A DNA stretch of 5,583 nucleotides from SZUA-584 sp041656035 (GTDB taxonomy: Bacteria; Bacillota; Clostridia; Christensenellales; SZUA-584), in assembly GCA_964586785.1 (NCBI GenBank), contig CAZPHS010000037.1, positions 1 through 5,583 of the forward strand, written 5' to 3'. The first letter of the stretch is position 1; every line of letters starts with the position of its first letter. The notes below the pieces were generated by a model that saw only the letters and a program-made list of their open reading frames with translations, made no database searches and had not been told where the DNA came from. Shown piece by piece: positions 1 to 5,325 of the stretch. A program made the position numbers and the translations under genes.

Positions 1-46
1 TAGTACTTGGCTGGTAACGGCCCGGGAGGGTAGGAAGCTGCCGGAT
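1..46 (+). rRNA. rrf: 5S ribosomal RNA, 3' end (partial)
   Basis: The window opens inside a 5S rRNA. The stretch from GGGAGGGTAGG to GCTGCCGG matches the conserved 3' third of bacterial 5S (E. coli has GAGAGTAGGGAACTGCCAGGC). The 3' strand of the terminal helix ends at about 44-48; the exact end is an estimate because the 5' partner lies outside the window. A tRNA follows within about 10 bases, so the two are probably cut from one rRNA-operon transcript. Only the 3' part is present, so intactness of the gene cannot be judged. Confidence 0.88.
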
Positions 47-53
47 TCAATTT

Positions 54-128
54 TCCTCAGTAGCTCAGCGGTAGAGCATCCGGCTGTTAACCGGAGGGTC
101 GTTGGTTCAAACCCAACCTGGGGAGCCA
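54..128 (+). tRNA. tRNA-Asn (anticodon GTT), CCA encoded
   Basis: A full cloverleaf folds by hand. The acceptor stem is 54-60 with 118-124 (one G-U pair), the D stem is GCTC/GAGC at 63-66 and 74-77, and the anticodon stem is TCCGG/CCGGA at 79-83 and 91-95. Loop CTGTTAA (84-90) carries anticodon GTT at 86-88, which reads Asn codons. The T stem is GTTGG/CCAAC with loop TTCAAAC, the discriminator base is G125, and CCA is encoded at 126-128. Position 8 is a U (base 61), the residue that ThiI-type enzymes such as the one at 3532-4716 convert to 4-thiouridine. The gene lies directly behind the 5S rRNA and ends its operon. Confidence 0.97.
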
Positions 129-130
129 CG

Positions 131-166
131 AAGAAAGCCCAGCGTTTATATGGGTTTTCTTTTTTT
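131..166 (+). terminator. Intrinsic terminator of the rRNA/tRNA operon
   Basis: AGAAAGCCC (132-140) pairs with GGGTTTTCT (152-160), giving nine pairs with one G-U, across a loop of 11 bases. A run of seven T (160-166) follows. It starts three bases after the tRNA CCA and is a standard Rho-independent terminator closing the 5S–tRNA-Asn transcript. Confidence 0.9.
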
Positions 167-303
167 GATTTATTGTTATTCAAGACTGACTAGGTAAAAA
201 AGATGCAATACGTATTTTATTTATTAACGGAATATGGTACATTGAACTTGCATACATTCTGTGACGCGCTTACTTAATAACTACAAACAAGGATGGTATT
301 GAT

Positions 304-1020
304 ATGAAAAAGGTATTAGTCATTGTTATGCTCATAACCTTATTTCTCGCCGCATGTACTGTTCAAAACGTAAAACCAACTGTCCCGACAGCAACGGATA
401 TTGCGACGGCCGCGCCTATATCGCCGATTATACAGGAATCCTCATCTTTGCCCGAACCGACGGTTGTATTGCCCGCCTCTTCTGCGCCGGAGACTGCAAT
501 AACACAGACGCCGACGCCGACCCCTGCGCCGAAGCCGACACCGGCAAAAGATTTAAGCGCGATTAAAGGTATGTGGTATAACATAGGCGACGCCAGTCTG
601 TCGATAGAATTTTACACGAACGGAAAGGCGGATTTCCACGGGTCTGCGGCGGAGTGTACGGGCTACGAATTTGATACGGGTGCCATGAAGGGCACGATAT
701 GGCTGGATGACGGCGGCGGGCCTTTCCCCTATGACCTCTCCATAAAGAGCGGAAACCTTAAAATGCTGGGAGATATCTATTCGCGTTCGCCTATTGTTGG
801 TATGTGGTACAACGCCGGCGACGCCAGTCTTTCGATAGAATTCCGAACGAACGGAACGGCGGATTTTCACGGGTCTGCGGCGGAATGCACCGGCTACAAA
901 TTCGATAAAAGCACTATGAAAGGCACAATATGGCTGGATGACGGAGGCGGACCTTTCCCTTACGATATTTCCATTACAAGCGGCAGCCTTCATATGCTGG
1001 GAGATGTCTATAAGCGCTGA
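304..1020 (+). CDS. Lipoprotein with two tandem ~75-residue repeat domains
   Basis: A 238-residue predicted surface lipoprotein of unknown function. The N terminus is a type II signal peptide: MKK, a hydrophobic stretch, then lipobox LAAC with lipidated Cys18. Residues 19-86 are a Thr/Pro/Ala-rich spacer ending in TPTPTPAPKPTP, probably an extended wall-spanning stalk. Residues 89-160 and 166-237 are two copies of one domain, 59 of 72 positions identical by hand alignment, each opening with GMWYN and containing FHGSAAECTGY and GTIWLDDGGGPFPYD. The short alternating strands and turns suggest a small beta-barrel like the lipocalin-like domains of Clostridia lipoproteins; that is inference. Each copy has a single Cys (118 and 195). 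The start is chosen for AAGGATGG (289-296), seven bases before the ATG. The gene appears monocistronic and converges on the next one. Confidence 0.9.
   Translation: MKKVLVIVMLITLFLAACTVQNVKPTVPTATDIATAAPISPIIQESSSLPEPTVVLPASSAPETAITQTPTPTPAPKPTPAKDLSAIKGMWYNIGDASLSIEFYTNGKADFHGSAAECTGYEFDTGAMKGTIWLDDGGGPFPYDLSIKSGNLKMLGDIYSRSPIVGMWYNAGDASLSIEFRTNGTADFHGSAAECTGYKFDKSTMKGTIWLDDGGGPFPYDISITSGSLHMLGDVYKR
568..783 (+). repeat. Intragenic tandem repeat, copy 1
   Basis: Encodes residues 89-160 of the lipoprotein. Copy 2 begins 231 bases (77 codons) downstream. Many differences between the copies are at third codon positions, for example GAGTGTACG against GAATGCACC for Glu-Cys-Thr. The duplication is therefore not brand new, and both copies seem to be kept by selection. 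Confidence 0.93.
799..1014 (+). repeat. Intragenic tandem repeat, copy 2
   Basis: Encodes residues 166-237, in phase with copy 1 and joined to it by the short linker RSPIV. Differences from copy 1 are mostly at polar, probably exposed positions (Y/R, K/T, E/K, T/K, K/H). The blocks ADFHGSAAECTGY and MKGTIWLDDGGGPFPYD are unchanged, which marks them as the likely structural or ligand-contacting core. Confidence 0.93.
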
Positions 1021-1083
1021 TAGCGTCATGGGGCATGGCTTCCGGTAAAACCTGCCGTACACGCCTTTTGATTAGCTGCAGCC

Positions 1084-2334
1084 TTATTCCGTTTCGCGCA
1101 TTATAACAAAACTGTCTTGCGCTGTCTTGAAACCTATTTGGTATATATCAATTTTAAAACAGTTCTCTCCCGGTTCAAGAGGCAGGGTAAGCGACAGCCG
1201 GCCATTCTCGTCAATATGCGATAAATCGTTTTTATGGCTTATATAGACTTTAGCGTCTTTATCAACCAAAATGTTAATATTCGCAAACCCGTCGTATGTC
1301 ACCGAGTAATCAAGTGTTGGAACGCTTCGGAAATATGGCGCCGATGTCATAACCAATGATACGCTTCCGGCGCCGCGGGTTATTTGCCGCCCGCCGGCGG
1401 TTATGACAAGGCTTATGTTATCGGCCTGATAAGTGTCCGCGGAAGTAACCGCGCCGAGCGCCCGCGCCAAATCTTTATCGGAGACAACAAAAACCGCGCG
1501 GCCGTCATTCATCTGATAAGTTTGGTTGGTAGGCAGCAGGCGAACACTTTCGCCTTTGGCGGCGGATACTTCAAATACGTGGGCAGGCTCGCCGAGCTCA
1601 TTTGTTGCCTTAAAAATATTAACCGCTATACTGCCGGCGACTTCCGCGCTTGTATCAATATCAATTTTACCCGCGGTAATTTCGCGCACAAACGCGCCGT
1701 AGCCGCCGTAGGTTGATGTTATATGATTACCGGCAAAGTGGAAAACTCCAAAAAGAACTCCCGCGGCAAGCAGCCACATTAAAAAGGTAAGAAAAACGGG
1801 ACGTTTTTCATGTCGGGCGGCGGGCGCGGTTTTTTTATCCTTCCTGTGAGCGCATCTTTTTTCACCGGCGTATTGCGCTTCCCGCCATTGTATATCTTCC
1901 GGTTCGCTAGGTTCTTTTTTAAAGCTTTCGGTACCGTGGGAGGAGGCTTTGGAAAACTCAATAATTTCAAGCCGGTTTTTCCGCTCAGTCTCTTGAGACT
2001 GCAATTGCGCGGGCTGCGGAGAACCTTTTGGTTCGCTGCCGTCAACGCCGGATATACTTCGTGTCGACCCGTGTATGGCGGAGGGAGACCTGCCGCTAAA
2101 CCTTGGAGGCTCCAACGAAGCCGGATTGCTGCTGCCGGCGTATGAATTAAACGCTCCCCGCGGACTTGAATCCGCGGGCAATGGGGCGGGCTTTTCCGCA
2201 TTGCGTGTATTGGCGGCGCGCAACGCTTCCGGCACAACGGGCGGTGTCTGAACCTTTTCGACCAGCGCGCAGCATCGCGGGCATAAAACATCAAGATGGC
2301 TTAATTTATTGCCGCATTTAATACACTTTTCCAT
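1084..2334 (-). CDS. Zinc-ribbon, single-pass membrane protein with large extracellular region
   Basis: A 416-residue protein that I cannot name. Residues 4-21 form an N-terminal zinc ribbon, CxxC (Cys4, Cys7) then CxxC (Cys18, Cys21) ten residues later. Residues 28-178 are Pro/Ser/Lys-rich and look disordered. They end in a strongly basic stretch (KR.CAHRKDKK..ARHEKR) just before one hydrophobic helix at about 179-200 (FLTFLMWLLAAGVLFGVF). By the positive-inside rule the zinc ribbon is cytoplasmic and residues 205-416 are outside. The outer part looks beta-rich; its last ~75 residues, with LPLEPGENCFKI, resemble an Ig-like surface domain. The order (zinc ribbon, linker, one helix, outer domains) resembles TcaA-type Firmicute envelope proteins, an architectural likeness only. 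The start is set by GGGGAGG (2339-2345), four bases upstream of the ATG. It is divergent from the desulfurase operon. Confidence 0.85.
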   Translation of the reverse strand: MEKCIKCGNKLSHLDVLCPRCCALVEKVQTPPVVPEALRAANTRNAEKPAPLPADSSPRGAFNSYAGSSNPASLEPPRFSGRSPSAIHGSTRSISGVDGSEPKGSPQPAQLQSQETERKNRLEIIEFSKASSHGTESFKKEPSEPEDIQWREAQYAGEKRCAHRKDKKTAPAARHEKRPVFLTFLMWLLAAGVLFGVFHFAGNHITSTYGGYGAFVREITAGKIDIDTSAEVAGSIAVNIFKATNELGEPAHVFEVSAAKGESVRLLPTNQTYQMNDGRAVFVVSDKDLARALGAVTSADTYQADNISLVITAGGRQITRGAGSVSLVMTSAPYFRSVPTLDYSVTYDGFANINILVDKDAKVYISHKNDLSHIDENGRLSLTLPLEPGENCFKIDIYQIGFKTAQDSFVIMRETE

Positions 2335-2435
2335 AACGCCTCCCCGAAAAAAAGATTCGTTTAAAAAACCGTTTTTAATAAATAAATATTAATGTTATTA
2401 TTATATATCATTATTAACGCGGAGGCACGTTTTTT
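2335..2435. promoter_or_regulatory. AT-rich divergent intergenic region, promoters expected both ways
   Basis: About 100 bases separate the oppositely transcribed membrane-protein and desulfurase genes. The middle (about 2346-2416) is almost entirely A and T, unlike the GC-richer flanking genes. TATTAT and TATATAT runs near 2396-2408 could serve as a -10 element for the plus strand, but no good -35 stands out, so exact promoters cannot be placed. No long inverted repeat that would mark an operator is evident. Confidence 0.5.
2421..2425 (+). promoter_or_regulatory. Ribosome binding site (GGAGG) fixing a TTG start
   Basis: GGAGG lies ten bases before TTG at 2436. No ATG or GTG lies at a usable distance in this frame, and translation from this TTG gives the expected desulfurase N terminus (FLDNAATT). 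The spacer includes most of a run of eight T (2430-2437) that runs into the start codon. Confidence 0.8.
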
Positions 2436-3530
2436 TTGAATATATTTCTTGATAACGCGGCTACAACCAAACCGTTATACGATACGCCGGCATACCATTC
2501 GGAGTCCGGCTGGTACAACCCGTCCGCGGCATACGCTCCTTCGGAAGCGGTTCATGCGTCAATAACCCAAACGCGCAAACTGCTTTTGCGGGCCGTGGGG
2601 CTTAAAAACGGCGGCTGCGTGATAACATCAGGCGGCACCGAGGCTAACAACATGAGCATAATGTCGGCTTTTAAACCGGGCGCTCACTACATAACAAGCG
2701 CGATAGAGCACCCTTCCGTTTACGAGGTATTCAAGTATATGGAAAGGCAGGGAGCTATAGTAGAATATATAAAGCCGAGAGGATTTCGTATAAGCGCTAA
2801 TGACGTGGCGCGGCAGGTAAGACGGGACACGGCGCTTGTAAGCATAATGCACGTTAATAACGAGACTGGGGCGTTAAATGATATAGGCGCCATATGCGCC
2901 GCCGTAAAGGCGAAAAACAGCGCGGCGCTGTTCCATTCCGACGGCGTGCAGGCGCTGCACAAGACATCCGTTTGCTTAACGTCTATGGGACCGGATACGT
3001 ACAGCGTAAGCGCGCATAAAATACACGGTCTTAAAGGGACGGGCGCGTTGCTGTATAAAAAGGGCACTGTGTTAAAGCCTTTACTTTTCGGCGGCGGCCA
3101 GGAGGGCGGTTTAAGGCCGGGTACCGAGAACACCATAGGCATACAATCTTTAGACGCCGCGCTCAGGCTTGGCGGTATGGATATTGACTATGCGCGAAAG
3201 CTGCATGACGAGCTGGTTCGCGGCATGTCGGCTGTTCCCGATACAATATTGCATATGCCGGAAGAAAAGGTGCCGCATATTATTTGCGTTTCGTTTGAAG
3301 GCGTCAGGGCTGAGGTTTTAGTCAGGCTTCTTGGCAGCCGTGGAATATACATAGGTTCGGGCGCGGCATGTTCGCGCGGAAAAGTAAGCCGCGTGCTGCT
3401 TGAATGCGGCGTTCCGCGGTCTTTGGCGGAAAGCGCTGTGCGTATAAGCCTGTGCAGGCATAATACGCAAAATGAGATAGAAATATTTACGGACGCGTTA
3501 AAAAAAGCCGTAAAGCAATTGAGGTTATGA
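2436..3530 (+). CDS. Cysteine desulfurase (NifS/IscS family), partner of ThiI
   Basis: A PLP-dependent cytoplasmic enzyme that converts cysteine to alanine and holds the sulfur as a persulfide. Family landmarks lie in order along 364 residues: DNAATT (6-11), TSGGTEANN (64-72) for phosphate binding, EHPSV (91-95) with the His that stacks on PLP, HVNNETG (139-145), SDGVQ (168-172), the PLP lysine in SAHK (Lys195), GGGQEGGLRPGTEN (219-232), and the persulfide Cys312 in GSGAACSRGK. The segment between the ATT motif and NPS (residues 12-27) looks several residues shorter than usual. One base separates the stop from thiI, so the two are co-transcribed and probably translationally coupled, as in nifZ-thiI of Bacillus subtilis. 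The sulfur is therefore probably meant for tRNA 4-thiouridine. A general Fe-S cluster role is possible but less likely, since no iscU or suf gene is adjacent. Confidence 0.95.
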   Translation: MNIFLDNAATTKPLYDTPAYHSESGWYNPSAAYAPSEAVHASITQTRKLLLRAVGLKNGGCVITSGGTEANNMSIMSAFKPGAHYITSAIEHPSVYEVFKYMERQGAIVEYIKPRGFRISANDVARQVRRDTALVSIMHVNNETGALNDIGAICAAVKAKNSAALFHSDGVQALHKTSVCLTSMGPDTYSVSAHKIHGLKGTGALLYKKGTVLKPLLFGGGQEGGLRPGTENTIGIQSLDAALRLGGMDIDYARKLHDELVRGMSAVPDTILHMPEEKVPHIICVSFEGVRAEVLVRLLGSRGIYIGSGAACSRGKVSRVLLECGVPRSLAESAVRISLCRHNTQNEIEIFTDALKKAVKQLRL

Positions 3531-3531
3531 T

Positions 3532-4716
3532 ATGGAAGACGTTTTAATTATAAGATACGCGGAAATCCATCTTAAGGGTTTAAACCGCCCGTTCTTTGAA
3601 AAGTCGCTTGTTCGGAATGCGCAGAAAGCGCTTTTTGGCATAGAAGGGGCGGTCGTGCGCAGGGGCGAAAGCCGCGTATACGCCGAAAATATATCGCCGG
3701 ACAGGCAGGCGGAGGCGATTGATGCTTTAAGCCGCGTTTTCGGCATACACTCAATCAGCCCCGCCGTACGGCTCGAGCGGAATTTTGACGCGGCCGTCGA
3801 CGTTCTTGTCAATCTTGTTAAAGAGGAGCGAGATAAACTGTCCGGTGAGACGGTGATGTTTAAGGTAAAGGCGCGCCGTGCCGATAAGCGCTTTCCCTTA
3901 ACGTCGGTTCAGATGGCGGAGAAGGCGGGCGCGGCCATACTCTCGCGGGTCGGCGGTCTTAAAGTAAACTTAAGCCGGCCGGAGCTTACCGCGTATATTG
4001 AAATGCGTGAACACGCTTACTGCTACACCCGCGTAATTGAAGGCCCGGGCGGTATGCCCGTAGGCTGCAACGGGCGCGCCATGCTTCTGCTGTCGGGCGG
4101 TATAGACAGTCCGGCGGCGGGCTGCATGATAGCAAAGCGCGGCGTTTCACTCTCGGCGGTGCATTTTGAGAGCTTTCCGTATACCAGCGAAAAGGCGCTG
4201 GAAAAAGTGCGCGAGATAGCGCGGCTTATGGCGCGGTATACGGGGCGGATACGCTTGCATGTAATACGATTTACGGATATACAAACTATTCTGCGGCAAA
4301 AATGCCCGCATGATTACATTACGGTTCTTATGCGGCGGTTTATGGTGCGTATTTCAGAACGCATAGCCCGGCAAGACGATTGCCTTGCGCTGGTAACCGG
4401 CGAGAGCGTCGGGCAGGTTGCGAGCCAGACGCTGGAGAGCATAGCGGCGACAGATGACATAGCGAATATGCCCGTATTGCGGCCTCTTATAGGCATGGAC
4501 AAAATAGAGATTACGCGGCTGGCGCGGCATTACGGAACTTTTGAAACATCTATACTGCCTTACGAGGACTGCTGTACGGTGTTCGTGCCAAAGCATCCTG
4601 TAACAAAACCGCGGCTTGACGATATAAAACGCACCGAGCGGGGGCTTGATATAGAAAGCATGATAAACGACGCTATAGCCAATGACTTGATAACGAGCAT
4701 TAACGCCGACGGATAA
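3532..4716 (+). CDS. thiI: tRNA 4-thiouridine synthase ThiI (short form, no rhodanese domain)
   Basis: Transfers sulfur to U8 of tRNA after ATP-dependent adenylation of the base. Of 394 residues, about 1-80 form the N-terminal ferredoxin-like part and about 80-170 the THUMP domain that grips the tRNA acceptor end. From about 180 comes the PP-loop ATPase, with the signature SGGIDSP (188-194) in LLLSGGIDSP. TGESVGQVASQTLES (289-303) and ILPYEDCCTVFVPKHP (341-356) are further ThiI hallmarks; Cys347 or Cys348 should be the counterpart of E. coli Cys344. The protein ends near residue 394 and lacks the C-terminal rhodanese domain with Cys456 found in the longer E. coli enzyme. This matches the Bacillus-type form, which receives sulfur directly from its dedicated desulfurase. 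The start is set by GAGG (3521-3524) inside the end of the upstream gene, seven bases before the ATG. A role in thiamine thiazole synthesis is unlikely without the rhodanese domain. Confidence 0.96.
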   Translation: MEDVLIIRYAEIHLKGLNRPFFEKSLVRNAQKALFGIEGAVVRRGESRVYAENISPDRQAEAIDALSRVFGIHSISPAVRLERNFDAAVDVLVNLVKEERDKLSGETVMFKVKARRADKRFPLTSVQMAEKAGAAILSRVGGLKVNLSRPELTAYIEMREHAYCYTRVIEGPGGMPVGCNGRAMLLLSGGIDSPAAGCMIAKRGVSLSAVHFESFPYTSEKALEKVREIARLMARYTGRIRLHVIRFTDIQTILRQKCPHDYITVLMRRFMVRISERIARQDDCLALVTGESVGQVASQTLESIAATDDIANMPVLRPLIGMDKIEITRLARHYGTFETSILPYEDCCTVFVPKHPVTKPRLDDIKRTERGLDIESMINDAIANDLITSINADG

Positions 4717-4764
4717 AAAGTTCCGGCGGCACTTTGGCGGCTTAATGATAAATTAAATTGATTC

Positions 4765-4801
4765 AAAAAAAACTTGCCCTCAAACAAATGAATGAGGGCA
4801 A
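4765..4801 (-). terminator. Intrinsic terminator, best for the minus strand, shared by convergent genes
   Basis: TTGCCCTCA (4774-4782) and TGAGGGCAA (4793-4801) form a perfect nine-pair stem with a ten-base loop. On the minus strand it is followed by eight U (A run at 4765-4772), making it a strong terminator for the lipoprotein gene at 4832-5101. On the plus strand it lies 57 bases after the thiI stop but is followed only by ATTTAGTTT, so it would be a weaker stop for the desulfurase–thiI operon. No other hairpin is evident there. Confidence 0.88.
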
Positions 4802-4831
4802 ATTTAGTTTACTGATCAGCAGTATAGTTTA

Positions 4832-5101
4832 CTATAGCCCGCCGCCTGTATTGCCGTTGCCGTTAACGCCGTTATTACCTTCGTCTCCCGGCAGCAGGTC
4901 TAAATTATCATCAATATCCGGTGTCGGCGAGATAATTGGTGTCGGCGAGATAATAGGTGCCGGCGAAACTGCCGGAGTTAAGATTGGTGATGGCGTTGGT
5001 ACCATCGGGGTAGGCGTAACATTTCTGTTATCCGGCGCGCAGCCCGTAAAAACAGCAGCCGACAGCAATACAATCACCATTGCAATAAACACTTTTTTCA
5101 T
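4832..5101 (-). CDS. Small proline/threonine-rich lipoprotein
   Basis: An 89-residue predicted lipoprotein of unknown function. MKK and a hydrophobic stretch (residues 4-18) lead to FTGC, with lipidated Cys21. The mature part has no recognisable fold: residues 27-60 are a TPTP/SPTP-rich stalk that includes repeated IISPTP, followed by an acidic stretch (DIDDNLDLLPGDEG) and an Asn/Gly-rich tail ending NTGGGL. It resembles the stalk of the lipoprotein at 304-1020 without any globular domain. It could be a decayed or minimal version of such a protein, or a small envelope spacer protein. An in-frame TTG lies one codon earlier (5104), but the ATG at 5101 sits eight bases after AGGAGG and is preferred. 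It is convergent with thiI and shares the terminator between them. Confidence 0.8.
   Translation of the reverse strand: MKKVFIAMVIVLLSAAVFTGCAPDNRNVTPTPMVPTPSPILTPAVSPAPIISPTPIISPTPDIDDNLDLLPGDEGNNGVNGNGNTGGGL
4920..4973 (-). repeat. 18-base tandem repeat in the lipoprotein stalk
   Basis: Three 18-base units start at 4920, 4938 and 4956 on the plus strand, each beginning GGTGTCGGCGA or GGTGCCGGCGA. The first two differ only at the last base; the third is diverged in its second half. On the minus strand they encode the IISPTP and related units of the stalk. Being a multiple of three, copy-number change would lengthen or shorten the stalk without breaking the frame. Confidence 0.8.
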
Positions 5102-5290
5102 CAATATGGCCTCCTTTTATATTTATTGTGAGCTATAAAACAAAAAATTAATCACCGAAGCGTAAGGAATAATGTGTATATTTGAATTGCCATAAAAAGC
5201 GTAAAATAATCAAATTAATTTTCGTGTAAACGCAAACCGCGAAAAATCGGGCTGCCGTCGCATAGAAATATATTTCTGAACAAATAATAC
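5102..5290. other. Intergenic region between the small lipoprotein and the RNA promoter
   Basis: An AT-rich stretch with no supported gene on either strand. It should hold the promoter of the minus-strand lipoprotein gene, but I find no hexamer pair with good spacing. An eight-base direct repeat, AAGCGTAA, occurs at 5158-5165 and 5197-5204 with similar bases after each copy, spaced 39 bases apart. Nothing else is recognisable. Confidence 0.6.
5110..5115 (-). promoter_or_regulatory. Ribosome binding site (AGGAGG) of the small lipoprotein
   Basis: On the minus strand AGGAGG is followed by eight bases and then ATG (5101-5099). The alternative TTG at 5104 would be only five bases away, so this site supports the ATG start. 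Confidence 0.85.
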
Positions 5291-5319
5291 TTGTATTTTC
5301 TTCGGCCATTAATTATAAT
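5291..5319 (+). promoter_or_regulatory. Sigma-A-type promoter for the structured RNA
   Basis: A consensus -10 element, TATAAT (5314-5319), is preceded after exactly 17 bases by TTGTAT (5291-5296), which matches the -35 consensus at its first three positions. The expected transcription start is near 5325-5327, only a few bases before the first paired segment of the RNA described next. That placement is what one expects for a noncoding RNA gene or a long structured leader. Confidence 0.7.
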
Positions 5320-5325
5320 GCATAA

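Noticed and set aside
207..216. The ten-base palindrome AATACGTATT as an operator of the lipoprotein gene
   Set aside because: It is short, in AT-rich DNA, and no promoter could be placed next to it, so chance is a sufficient explanation.
553..1062. A 169-codon frame on the minus strand across the repeat lipoprotein
   Set aside because: It mirrors the plus-strand gene, has no good ribosome binding site, and has an Arg-rich composition typical of an antisense shadow.
1021..1083. A possible terminator between the two convergent genes (GGCA.GG with CCTGCC near 1033-1065)
   Set aside because: It has only six pairs with a bulge and is not followed by a T run, so it is too weak to call.
1779..2294. 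A 171-codon minus-strand frame overlapping the zinc-ribbon gene in another phase
   Set aside because: It has a Pro/Arg/Lys-rich composition without motifs, lies inside the low-complexity linker of the better-supported gene, and has no own ribosome binding site.
4758..5138. A 126-codon frame on the plus strand with VGEIIG repeats
   Set aside because: It is the complement of the lipoprotein gene on the minus strand. The repeats come from the TPTP-coding units, and the minus-strand frame has the signal peptide, ribosome binding site and terminator.
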